From: Brachyspira sp. SAP_772
GTDB lineage: Bacteria > Spirochaetota > Brachyspiria > Brachyspirales > Brachyspiraceae
DNA: 64,000 bases
Reading direction: 5' to 3'
Assembly (NCBI RefSeq): GCF_009755885.1
Contig: NZ_VYIX01000001.1
Location: 186,001-250,000, forward strand
A program made the translations under genes and the position numbers. Below are positions 7,656 through 15,779 of this stretch, piece after piece (within the stretch, counting starts at the first letter, position 1; every line of letters begins with the position of its first letter). Below the pieces are notes generated by a model. The model ran no database searches. It was not told where the DNA came from and saw nothing but the letters and a program-made list of their open reading frames with translations.

Positions 7656-9587
7656 ATGTCAAAAATTAATTATTTAGGACAGTCTTATGACTTGTCTCAT
7701 GGAGAGTCTTTATTAGACTTCCTTAAACAAAACGCAAAAAAAGATTCAAAAGATGCAGTAGCAGCAAAGTTTAATGGAACACAAGTTGACCTTACATATA
7801 CGCCTGAAACAGATGGCGATTTAGAATTGATACTTAACACCACCGAAGAGGGTCTTGAAATATTAAGACACTCTACAAGCCACCTAATGGCTCAGGCAGT
7901 TAGAAGACTTTATCCTAATACTCAGGTTACTATAGGACCAGCTATTAAAGATGGTTTTTATTACGACTTTGATGCTGAGAAACCTTTTACTGAAGAGGAT
8001 TTGCCAAAAATAGAAGATGAAATGAAAAAAATTGTAAAAGAAAATATTCCTGTAGTAAGAAAAGTAATGAAAAAAGATGAAGCTATAGAATATTTTAAAA
8101 AGGCAAATGAACCATATAAAGTTGAAATTATAGAAGGCATAGATGCAGATACAGTATCATTCTATGAGCAAGGTGATTTTATAGACCTTTGCAGAGGACC
8201 GCATGTACCTTCAACAGGCTATATAAAATCTTATAAACTTATGTCTGTTGCAGGAAGCTATTGGAGAGGTGACTCAAACAATAAAATGCTTTCTCGTATA
8301 TATGGTACTGCTTTTGAAAGTAAAGAGGCATTAGATAAATACCTTAAAAAGCTTAAAGAGGCAAAAGAGAGAGACCATAGAAAATTAGGTAAAGAATTAA
8401 ACTTATTTAGTTTCCACGATGAAGGTCCCGGTTTTCCTTTCTGGCATCCTAATGGTATGATTATTTATAAGGCAGTTGAATCATATATAAGAAATGAGAA
8501 TGATAAACGCGGATATGTTGAAATTAAAACTCCTGCTATACTTAATGAAGAGTTATGGCATAGAAGCGGACACTGGGATAACTATAAAGAAAATATGTAT
8601 TTTACAGAAATTGACGAAACTAAATATGCTGTAAAACCTATGAACTGTCCGGGCGGTTTGATTGTTTATAATTCTAATATACATAGTTATAGAGATTTGC
8701 CTTTAAGAGTTGCTGAGTTGGGTTTTGTACATAGACATGAGCTTTCAGGAGCTTTGCATGGACTATTTAGAGTAAGAGCCTTCACTCAAGATGATGCTCA
8801 TATATTCTGTACAGAAGAGCAATTAGGCGATGAGATTATTAACACTATAGAATATTATTTATCTGTATATAAAGACTTTGGTTTTAAGGACTTTGAAATA
8901 TTTGTTTCTACAAGACCTGCAAAATCAATAGGAAGTGATGAGATTTGGGAGCTTGCTACTAAATCTTTAATGAATGCCTTAGATAAACTTGGCATAAGCT
9001 ATAAAGTTAATGAAGGCGATGGAGCTTTCTATGGTCCTAAAATAGACTTTAATATTAAAGATGTTCTTGACAGAAACTGGCAATGCGGTACTTTACAAGT
9101 TGACTTCTCACTTCCTATGAGATTCGAGATTAGTTATGAGGGTAAAGACGGTAAAAAACATACTCCTGTAATGCTTCACAGGGCTATACTAGGTTCGATG
9201 GAACGTTTTATAGGTATATTGGTAGAGCATTATAATGGTAAGTTCCCATTATGGTTATCTCCTATACAAGTGGCTGTTGTTAATGTTCTTAATGAAAAGC
9301 CTCAAATTGATAGAGTTCATGAAGTAGCTAAAAAGTTAAAAGAGGCTGGTTTCAGAGTAGAAATAGATGAAAGTAATGAAAATTTAGGTACTAAGATAAA
9401 AAAATATCGCTTGCAAAGAACTCCATATACAGTTATAATAGGAGCAGAGGAAGTATCTAGTGGAAAATTATCTATTAGAACACGTTCTTCACAAGAAATA
9501 AAAGATATGGATTTAACTGAGTTTATGGAAAAACTACAGCAAGAATCTAAGGAGAGAATGAATGATTCTATATTTACTACTAAATGA
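7656..9587 (+). CDS. thrS: Threonyl-tRNA synthetase
   Basis: A 643-residue class II synthetase with all four domains. The TGS domain is at about residues 1-65. The editing domain has HSTSHLMAQA (about 72-81) and the C-R-G-P-H-V zinc-type motif. The catalytic core has MNCPGG (zinc Cys), LSGALHGLFRVRAF-type motif 2, and MLHRAILGSMERF motif 3. The anticodon-binding domain follows from about 540. It charges tRNA-Thr with threonine. GAGGTG precedes the ATG. It begins the conserved bacterial order thrS-infC-rpmI-rplT, with only 12 bp to infC. Confidence 0.97.
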   Translation: MSKINYLGQSYDLSHGESLLDFLKQNAKKDSKDAVAAKFNGTQVDLTYTPETDGDLELILNTTEEGLEILRHSTSHLMAQAVRRLYPNTQVTIGPAIKDGFYYDFDAEKPFTEEDLPKIEDEMKKIVKENIPVVRKVMKKDEAIEYFKKANEPYKVEIIEGIDADTVSFYEQGDFIDLCRGPHVPSTGYIKSYKLMSVAGSYWRGDSNNKMLSRIYGTAFESKEALDKYLKKLKEAKERDHRKLGKELNLFSFHDEGPGFPFWHPNGMIIYKAVESYIRNENDKRGYVEIKTPAILNEELWHRSGHWDNYKENMYFTEIDETKYAVKPMNCPGGLIVYNSNIHSYRDLPLRVAELGFVHRHELSGALHGLFRVRAFTQDDAHIFCTEEQLGDEIINTIEYYLSVYKDFGFKDFEIFVSTRPAKSIGSDEIWELATKSLMNALDKLGISYKVNEGDGAFYGPKIDFNIKDVLDRNWQCGTLQVDFSLPMRFEISYEGKDGKKHTPVMLHRAILGSMERFIGILVEHYNGKFPLWLSPIQVAVVNVLNEKPQIDRVHEVAKKLKEAGFRVEIDESNENLGTKIKKYRLQRTPYTVIIGAEEVSSGKLSIRTRSSQEIKDMDLTEFMEKLQQESKERMNDSIFTTK

Positions 9588-9599
9588 GGTAGCTAAATA

Positions 9600-10187
9600 A
9601 TGGCAACAGTAAAAAAAGAAGGAGAGAGAATTAATCAGTTTATTACTGCACCAGAAGTTAGGGTAGTACATGATGAGAAAGGCAGCCTTGGTATTATGAG
9701 CATAAAAGAAGCTTTAGCATTGGCCAAGGAAGAGGGTTCAGATTTAGTAGAGATAGTTCCTACAGCAGAACCTCCTGTTTGTAAGATTATCAATTATGGT
9801 AAGTATAAATTTGATATTCAAAAGAAGAGTAAAGAAGCTAAGAAAAAACAGAAGTCAGTTCAGCTTAAAGAAATCAAGATGCGTCCGCAAATAAGCATAC
9901 ATGATTACAACTTTAAGATGAAACATATTCGTGAGTTCTTAGATGAAGGCAATAAGGTAAAAATTACAATAATGTTTAGAGGCCGTGAGATGGCTCATAC
10001 AGAGTTTGGTTATGACCTTATTAATAAAATTATACAGGATTTGGAAAATGAAGCTTCTACAGAAAAGCCTGCTAAATTAGAAGGTAAAAATCTTTCTGCA
10101 GTGCTTAATCCAATGAAAGTAAAAAAGACTTCTTCTGATTCTGAAGTAGCTTCTAAAAAAGAAGCTTCAGCTAATACTGAAGAGTAA
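9600..10187 (+). CDS. infC: Translation initiation factor IF-3
   Basis: A 195-residue IF-3. The N domain contains LVEIVPTAEPPVCKI-type sequence (about residues 47-61) and NYGKYKFD, the lysine-rich linker follows, and the C domain has KEIKMRP and FRGREMAH. IF-3 binds the 30S subunit and checks the start codon. The start codon here is an ordinary ATG, not the rare AUU-type codon used for autoregulation in enterobacteria. The Shine-Dalgarno (GAGGT) overlaps the thrS stop region, implying translational coupling. A low-complexity Ser/Glu/Lys tail of about 20 residues after NPMKVKK extends past the normal end. Confidence 0.96.
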   Translation: MATVKKEGERINQFITAPEVRVVHDEKGSLGIMSIKEALALAKEEGSDLVEIVPTAEPPVCKIINYGKYKFDIQKKSKEAKKKQKSVQLKEIKMRPQISIHDYNFKMKHIREFLDEGNKVKITIMFRGREMAHTEFGYDLINKIIQDLENEASTEKPAKLEGKNLSAVLNPMKVKKTSSDSEVASKKEASANTEE

Positions 10188-10286
10188 GTAAATATAATTA
10201 ATTTTTTAAGCCCACTAACTACTTTGTACTTATCATACGAGTAGATTGAGCATATAGTAAATATAATTTTTAAAGGATATTAGTTT
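10188..10286 (+). promoter_or_regulatory. infC-rpmI intercistronic leader, possible L20 control region
   Basis: A 99-nt gap separates infC from rpmI in an otherwise tightly packed cluster. It contains CTACT and AGTAG arms (about 10219-10239) that could form a small stem, and it ends with AAAGGA before the rpmI ATG. In other bacteria L20 represses this operon by binding RNA just here; whether this stretch does so is inference. Confidence 0.3.
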
Positions 10287-10490
10287 ATGAAACAAAAGTT
10301 AAAAACAAAAAGCGGTGCTAAAAAACGTTTTAGATTTTCTAAGACAGGTAAAGTAAAATTTGCTCATGCATTTGGTAGCCACAAATTCTTAAATAAAAGA
10401 CCTGACACTAAAAGAAAGTATCGTAAAGCAAAAATAGCTGATGATACTAATATGTTAGAGATGCCAAGATTAATGCCTTATGGCAGATAA
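10287..10490 (+). CDS. rpmI: 50S ribosomal protein L35
   Basis: A 67-residue, strongly basic protein with the L35 signature KTKSGAKKRFRFSKTGKVK at the N terminus and the family's C-terminal segment with R and K clusters. It sits in the expected order between infC and rplT; the ribosome site is AAAGGA. Confidence 0.96.
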   Translation: MKQKLKTKSGAKKRFRFSKTGKVKFAHAFGSHKFLNKRPDTKRKYRKAKIADDTNMLEMPRLMPYGR

Positions 10491-10505
10491 TAAAAGGAGA
10501 CTAAA

Positions 10506-10859
10506 ATGAGAGCAGTTAGCGGAATAGTAAGAAAGAAAAAAGTTAAAAAAATATTAAAAATGGCTAAGGGTTATTATGGTTCTCATAGCAAGCAAACAAA
10601 GCAGGCTAAAGAGGCTGTAATAAGAGGCTTAAAATATGCTTATCGTGATAGAAGACAGAAAAAGAGAATGATGAGAAGATTATGGACTCTTCGTATCAAT
10701 GCTGCATGCAGACCTTTAGGTATATCTTACAGTAAGTTTATTAATGGTCTTAAAAAAGCTAATGTTTTAATAGATAGAAAAGCTTTATCTAATTTAGCTA
10801 TTGATGATTATAAAGCGTTTGAGGCTGTTGTTGAAGTAGCTAAAAAAGCACTTGCTTAA
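10506..10859 (+). CDS. rplT: 50S ribosomal protein L20
   Basis: A 117-residue protein of exact family length. It has the basic N-terminal tail ([19 protein letters not shown]), the conserved RDRRQKKR block near residues 54-61, [11 protein letters not shown], and [12 protein letters not shown]20 is an early 23S rRNA-binding assembly protein and, in several bacteria, the repressor of its own operon. It starts 15 bp after rpmI with AAGGAG and is followed by a strong terminator. Confidence 0.97.
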   Translation: MRAVSGIVRKKKVKKILKMAKGYYGSHSKQTKQAKEAVIRGLKYAYRDRRQKKRMMRRLWTLRINAACRPLGISYSKFINGLKKANVLIDRKALSNLAIDDYKAFEAVVEVAKKALA

Positions 10860-10897
10860 AATAAAATAAAGAATTAAAAAATATTTACAATATGTAC

Positions 10898-10932
10898 CCG
10901 CTGTAATCTTTAATAGGTTGCAGCGGTTTTTT
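10898..10932 (+). terminator. Intrinsic terminator of the rplT operon
   Basis: CCGCTGTAA (10898-10906) pairs with TTGCAGCGG (10918-10926), followed by six T residues. Confidence 0.9.
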
Positions 10933-10957
10933 ATGTATTATAACTTATATACAAAAT

Positions 10958-10990
10958 AAAGCCCCATAATTATATTACAGGGCTTTTTTA
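10958..10990 (-). terminator. Terminator after nrdA (bidirectional)
   Basis: AAAGCCC (10958-10964) pairs with GGGCTTT (10980-10986). T-rich tails lie on both sides, so it can end nrdA on the minus strand and back up the rplT terminator on the plus strand. Confidence 0.8.
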
Positions 10991-11014
10991 TTAATTATTT
11001 TATTATCTTAATTA

Positions 11015-13330
11015 TTAAGTACAAGACTCACAAACTTCTTCAAGTTCAAAATTAGACTTAGGTGTTTTCATATAATAAAGTGTTTTAAGCCCCAAATCCA
11101 TAGCGTACTGAATATCGTCCCACAGCTCTTTTGCAGAATCTGGTTTTACATAATAGAGATTTAAAGATTGTGATTGATCTATATATCTTTGTCTTATGGC
11201 AGCAAGTTCTATTATAGTTTTTGCTGGTATATCCCAACATCTTTCATAATATTCTCTATTTTTCTTCAAATTTGGTGCTAGGCTAGGGAGAGTTTGTATA
11301 CCTTCTTCTACGAAAAATAAATCTACTATAGGCTCTATACTCTCTGTAGCAGATACACTTTTACCAGAAGTTGCAGTTGGTGCTATTGCTCCATGGAATG
11401 AAAACCTTACTCCATAATTTTTTATATTTTCTGCAAGTTTATCCCATTTCTCCATATCTATATCAAATTTCAAATTAGAGCTTTTACTTAAAAGTGAAAT
11501 ATGCACAGGAGTTTTTCCTTCTCTCCATTTAGATTCATTAAATGTTTTATAAGGTCCTCTTTCTTTTGCCAATATATTAGAAGCTTCATATATATGATAA
11601 TATAAATCTTCAAATATTTTATTTGTAAACTCCAATGCCTCTTTATCAGTATATCTTAATTTGTTTGATGCTAATAAATTGGCGTAATTAATAACTCCTA
11701 TACCAATGGGTCTATTTTTCTTGTTTGCAATCTCACCTTCTTTTACAGGATAAAACTGACTGTCTATAATATTATCGCATCCTCTTAAAAGAGTGTAGCA
11801 AAATGATTTTTTCTTCTCCGCACTAAAATTCACCCAAGACATTAAGTTTACAGATACCAAGTTACATATACCAATCTCACCGCTTTTCTTTCTCTGTACT
11901 ATCTCATAGCTTCCATCTTCATTAACAACATATTTCTCTTCTATTAATTTAGAAGGAAAAGAAGGAATTACTATCTCCTGACAAAGATTAGAAGCCCCTA
12001 CAAATTTATTAACCATATTCTGTTCGTTAATATTATCTACAAATGTGAGATATAAATTACCAGTTTCTTGTCTTACTTTTAATATTTGAAATAGTAAATC
12101 TTTTGCTTTAATTCTCTTTTTTCTAATAGAAGACTTACTTTCATAATATATATAAGCTACATCAAATTTTGCCCCAAACTCTTCATTAAGCAGCGGAGTC
12201 TCCTTAGGGTCAAATAATGTAATATATTCATCTTTATTAACACGTTCTCTTAATATATTACTTATTCTAATAGAGTAAACTAATTTTCTAGCCCTAGTAT
12301 CTTCTGTTCCACCCGCATCTTTAAGCATAATAAGGTCTAATACATCTAAATGCCACCAAGGGAAAGTGATAACACAAGCCCCTTTTCTTACTCCCCCCTG
12401 ATTGAATGAGGATATTGTCTGTTCTGTTCTTTTAATAAAAGGTACAGGCCCATCAGAACGCCCTCTATTGCTTTGTATAGTAGAGCCTGAAGCCCTTATA
12501 TATGATGCATCATAAGCTATACCACCAGAAAACTTTGAATATAATGCCATGTTTCCATCGGTTTGATTTAAACTCCAAGTATCATCGTCTGGAGTGTTTA
12601 ATATACAGCTTGCTAATTGTGCTCTTATAGACATGCTATTTGCTATTCTTGGTGTTGCAAATGTTACCTCATGTTTAGAGAGCATATCATAAGTTCTTTT
12701 TATATATTTTAATCTATCAGCTTTAGTTTTTTCAACTATATCTTTATTAGTTCCTTTATAGAAATCATCATAAAAAGAAAACATAGCAGCAACCATATAG
12801 GTTATCTGAGGAAGTTCTAACTTTTTGCTTCCTATATTTTTACAATACTTTCTATAAAATATAGCTAATCCTTTATATGTAAAGAGTAAATCTCTATCTG
12901 GAACTATCATAGAGTTAATTTTATCAAGCTCTTTATCTGAAAATAATGATACTATATTTTTATCGTATACTTTATGTTTAACGCCTTTTTTTAAGAAAGT
13001 TTTTATATGAGGGTAGCTCCCAGTCTTTTTTAATTTGCAGGTTTCTTTATATATCTTCATAAGATACAACTTCTCTGCTATAGTATCATAAGAAGGATAT
13101 AATGGACTTATTTTATTTACAGCTGTATTTATTAGCTCATCATATAGAACTTCTATTTTCATTCTATCGTTTATTTTTATGTTTAGTCCCTCTAACAATG
13201 CATTAGTAAAGCCTTCTTTTCCGTCTGTAGCCCAGTTAATAACTTTTTTTAATTTTTCCTCATTAAATGGTTCTTCTCTGCCGTCTCTTTTGATAATAAT
13301 ATGCTTTTTATCTTTGGTAAGTTCTATCAT
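11015..13330 (-). CDS. nrdA: Ribonucleotide reductase class I, large subunit
   Basis: A 771-residue alpha subunit that reduces ribonucleotides to deoxyribonucleotides. An ATP-cone allosteric domain opens the protein (IIIKRDGREEPFNEEKL, residues 11-27). The active-site set is visible: Cys in QLASCILNT, Asn/Cys/Glu in NLCQE, the second disulfide Cys in GICNLVSVNL, and the C-terminal redox pair C-E-S-C-T at the very end. The size matches NrdA rather than the shorter NrdE. It lies 26 bp downstream of nrdB and is followed by a terminator, forming a two-gene operon in the order nrdB-nrdA. The thioredoxin at 310-627 is one possible reductant. Confidence 0.95.
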   Translation of the reverse strand: MIELTKDKKHIIIKRDGREEPFNEEKLKKVINWATDGKEGFTNALLEGLNIKINDRMKIEVLYDELINTAVNKISPLYPSYDTIAEKLYLMKIYKETCKLKKTGSYPHIKTFLKKGVKHKVYDKNIVSLFSDKELDKINSMIVPDRDLLFTYKGLAIFYRKYCKNIGSKKLELPQITYMVAAMFSFYDDFYKGTNKDIVEKTKADRLKYIKRTYDMLSKHEVTFATPRIANSMSIRAQLASCILNTPDDDTWSLNQTDGNMALYSKFSGGIAYDASYIRASGSTIQSNRGRSDGPVPFIKRTEQTISSFNQGGVRKGACVITFPWWHLDVLDLIMLKDAGGTEDTRARKLVYSIRISNILRERVNKDEYITLFDPKETPLLNEEFGAKFDVAYIYYESKSSIRKKRIKAKDLLFQILKVRQETGNLYLTFVDNINEQNMVNKFVGASNLCQEIVIPSFPSKLIEEKYVVNEDGSYEIVQRKKSGEIGICNLVSVNLMSWVNFSAEKKKSFCYTLLRGCDNIIDSQFYPVKEGEIANKKNRPIGIGVINYANLLASNKLRYTDKEALEFTNKIFEDLYYHIYEASNILAKERGPYKTFNESKWREGKTPVHISLLSKSSNLKFDIDMEKWDKLAENIKNYGVRFSFHGAIAPTATSGKSVSATESIEPIVDLFFVEEGIQTLPSLAPNLKKNREYYERCWDIPAKTIIELAAIRQRYIDQSQSLNLYYVKPDSAKELWDDIQYAMDLGLKTLYYMKTPKSNFELEEVCESCT

Positions 13331-13356
13331 AGTAAATTAACCCTATTAACCTTATA

Positions 13357-14436
13357 TTATAAATCGTTTTTTAATGCACCTTTTTGATAAGAGGTGTTTG
13401 TTGTCTCTTGAAGTGCTGCATTTTGTTTGTTAATATCTCTATATGCATTAAACCAATCTATAATATCAGATTTAGGCTCTTTTAAATATTCCGTTTCTAC
13501 TCCCAAATCTTTTAATCTTACACCAGCCCAATATTTTATGAAATGTTCACTTACAGAAGAGTTTATACCAGCAACTTCTTTTCCATCAAATAGATATTTT
13601 GCCCATTTTATCTCTTCATTAACAGTAAACTCAGTCATTTCTTTAGCCATATCATTATACCAACCGCTGTCAAATAACTCTTTAAAGCCTTGATTAGCGT
13701 CTTTTCTTAATATGCTTATAACATTCTTACCAGTTGGTACATGAGTATTAAGTTCATCATGTGCTATTAATTTAATAGTTTTTGTAAAACCAGTAATTGC
13801 ATCGTTGTAGCTATTATTGATTGTAAATGTTACTAAAAATGAAAATGGAAATTTTACACTTTCAAGCAAATATATACCAGTTATAAGCTTTAATACAGCC
13901 TTTTTTTTCTCTTCAAGAGTAGCATTGCTATTTTCTATATTACATAAATCATCAACACAGGCAAAAAGCTCAACTTCTTTTTCCATTCTATGCTTTACAA
14001 ACTCATCATTATAAACTAAATCTAAAGTTTCAGTAGCTAAATGCCCAAAAACTTCAGAAAGTCCATAAGAATAGCTCTCAGCATGTATAACTTCTTCTAT
14101 TGCTATTCTAGAATAAAGAATAGACCATATAGAACTTGTAACTATTCTATTTAATATTGATGAAAAACCGCTTGTAACGCCGCTGTCCATTAGAGTTTGA
14201 TATGCTATATTAAGCTTAAAAGCCCTTTGAGCGTCTTCAGGAAGAGAAGAGAATCTTGTTTTGTCAGATTTATAGTCAACTTCCTTTGAAAACCATGTGT
14301 TTCCTTCACTAGCTTCTTTTAATTTTCTTGCTATTTCATGGCTTACAGAATCTATTCTTATATAGTGCCCAAAATCTCCAAAAAATATTCTTTCATTTTC
14401 AAGATTAGGTTTTTTTTCTATATCTATTACTTTCAT
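13357..14436 (-). CDS. nrdB: Ribonucleotide reductase class I, small subunit
   Basis: A 359-residue R2 protein that houses the diiron/tyrosyl radical cofactor. Ligands are visible in order: Asp in AYQTLMDSG, Glu-x-x-His in EEVIHAESY with the radical Tyr four residues after the His, Glu in YLLESVKFPF, and Glu/His in AHDELNTHV. The last pair is E-x-x-x-H instead of the common E-x-x-H. The C-terminal tail, which docks to NrdA, is present. A class I enzyme that needs oxygen for radical generation is notable in an anaerobe but agrees with oxygen-tolerant gut spirochaetes. Confidence 0.94.
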   Translation of the reverse strand: MKVIDIEKKPNLENERIFFGDFGHYIRIDSVSHEIARKLKEASEGNTWFSKEVDYKSDKTRFSSLPEDAQRAFKLNIAYQTLMDSGVTSGFSSILNRIVTSSIWSILYSRIAIEEVIHAESYSYGLSEVFGHLATETLDLVYNDEFVKHRMEKEVELFACVDDLCNIENSNATLEEKKKAVLKLITGIYLLESVKFPFSFLVTFTINNSYNDAITGFTKTIKLIAHDELNTHVPTGKNVISILRKDANQGFKELFDSGWYNDMAKEMTEFTVNEEIKWAKYLFDGKEVAGINSSVSEHFIKYWAGVRLKDLGVETEYLKEPKSDIIDWFNAYRDINKQNAALQETTNTSYQKGALKNDL

Positions 14437-14472
14437 TGATCTTATACCCCTCTTTATATTTGTTGTTGTCTT

Positions 14473-14500
14473 ATTATAATTTTACTTAAAAAATTGTCAA
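14473..14500 (-). promoter_or_regulatory. Promoter of nrdBA
   Basis: Read on the minus strand, TTGACA (14500-14495) and TATAAT (14478-14473) are 16 bp apart, and the nrdB ATG follows 37 bp after the -10 box. The rest of the 400-bp gap to 14837 is AT-rich with one palindrome (14683-14699) and no gene. Confidence 0.75.
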
Positions 14501-14682
14501 ATTTATTTTTTTATAAATTTATATGAAATTATGCTAAAAAAATGGAAGTTTATAAAAAAGAAAATTATTTTTTGTTATATTTATAATAATAGGCTATGTT
14601 TTTATATAACTTTTAGGCTATTTTTAAACTAAAAATATTAGCTTAAAAAATATAGTTTATATTTTGAAAAAAAATCACAAGT

Positions 14683-14699
14683 TTGTAAAACGTTTACAA
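14683..14699. promoter_or_regulatory. TTGTAAA-N3-TTTACAA palindrome upstream of nrdB
   Basis: A perfect 7-bp inverted repeat (TTGTAAA, ACG, TTTACAA) lies about 185 bp upstream of the nrdB -35 box. The same heptamer is arrayed at 38158-38244 and the 13-mer TTTGTAAAACGTT recurs at the pepF promoter. An operator or distal regulatory site is inferred; the sequence does not match the NrdR-box consensus as I know it. Confidence 0.4.
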
Positions 14700-14791
14700 C
14701 ATACTTTTAATAATATTATTAAAAGATTTTAAATTGTGTTTATTATAAATTTATAATTAATTAAAGTTTAGTAATTTAAAATATAAATAAT

Positions 14792-14825
14792 AATGAACTT
14801 AAATAAAATAATATTCAAGTCCATT
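14792..14825 (-). terminator. Weak terminator-like hairpin after the BASS-1 gene
   Basis: AATGAACTT (14792-14800) and AAGTCCATT (14817-14825) pair with one G-U, just beyond the stop of the minus-strand transporter gene. The tail on the minus strand is T-rich but not a clean run. Confidence 0.5.
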
Positions 14826-14837
14826 ATCATTTTTTAT

Positions 14838-15776
14838 TTAATCTTTTATTTTTGAAGCCATTATATTAGCTACAATAGAGCCTGATATATTATGCCATAC
14901 GCTAAATATTGCTCCCGGTACAGTTGCAAGTGCCATTGATGCAAAATGAGTTGCTGCTAAAGAAGTTGCAAGCCCTGAGTTTTGCATACCTACTTCTATT
15001 GATACAGCTTTACATTTAGCATTGTTAAGTCTAAATAGTTTAGCAAGTATATAACCAAGCAAATATCCCAAACAATTATGAAGCATAACTACTATTATAA
15101 CTAAATAACCAACTTGCATTAATCTTTGTGAATTTGCTGATACTACAGCAGCTACTATTGCTACAATTGCAAGTACTGATATTAAAGGAAGTATTTCTTT
15201 TATGTTGTTTGTAAACTTATAAAAGAATTTATTTATTATAAAACCTAAGAATATAGGAAGTATAACAACCTGCACTATTGATATAAACATGCTTACAGCA
15301 TTAACATCAACTTTTTGTCCAGCATATAGTAAAGTGAGCAGAGGAGTCGCAAAAGGAGCAAGTATTGTAGATACAGAAGTCATACCCACAGATAAAGCAA
15401 CATCACCTTTAGCCAAATATGTCATAACATTTGAGGAAGTACCACCCGGACAGGTACCTACAAGTATAACTCCTACAGCAAGTTCTGCAGGAAGCTTAAA
15501 AATAATAGAAAGTAAAAATGCAAGTAAAGGCATTATTGTGAATTGTGCTATTGCACCTATGATTATGTCTTTTGGTCTTGTGAACACCACTTTAAAATCT
15601 TCAAGTTTTAATGTAAGTCCCATACCAAACATTACTATCATCAAGAGATAATTAACATAACTTGTTTTTATAAAGCTTACTGTTTTTGGAAAGAACAATG
15701 ATACAGCCGCTACTATCAATACTATTATAGCCATATACTTACCAAAGAAATTACTGATTTGTTTTAATGTCTTCAT
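14838..15776 (-). CDS. BASS-family sodium-coupled transporter 1
   Basis: A 312-residue polytopic membrane protein of the bile acid:sodium symporter (BASS) family, with about nine or ten hydrophobic helices. Family hallmarks are FGMGLTLKLEDF (about residues 50-61), GTCPGGTSSNVMTYLAKGD (about 107-125, the first crossover motif) and EVGMQNSGLATSLA (about 261-274, the second). Bacterial members move pantoate/ketopantoate, 2-oxo acids or bile salts with sodium. It is 3 bp downstream of the Fe-ADH-family gene and is a close paralogue of the transporter at 16990-17928. The substrate is not determinable from sequence; the gene neighbours suggest an organic acid. Confidence 0.88.
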   Translation of the reverse strand: MKTLKQISNFFGKYMAIIVLIVAAVSLFFPKTVSFIKTSYVNYLLMIVMFGMGLTLKLEDFKVVFTRPKDIIIGAIAQFTIMPLLAFLLSIIFKLPAELAVGVILVGTCPGGTSSNVMTYLAKGDVALSVGMTSVSTILAPFATPLLTLLYAGQKVDVNAVSMFISIVQVVILPIFLGFIINKFFYKFTNNIKEILPLISVLAIVAIVAAVVSANSQRLMQVGYLVIIVVMLHNCLGYLLGYILAKLFRLNNAKCKAVSIEVGMQNSGLATSLAATHFASMALATVPGAIFSVWHNISGSIVANIMASKIKD

Positions 15777-15779
15777 TTT

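Noticed and set aside
13735-13775. Frameshift in nrdB explaining the E-x-x-x-H spacing
   Set aside because: The reading frame is open and in register with conserved sequence on both sides; a single extra residue would need three bases, so a sequencing error is unlikely.
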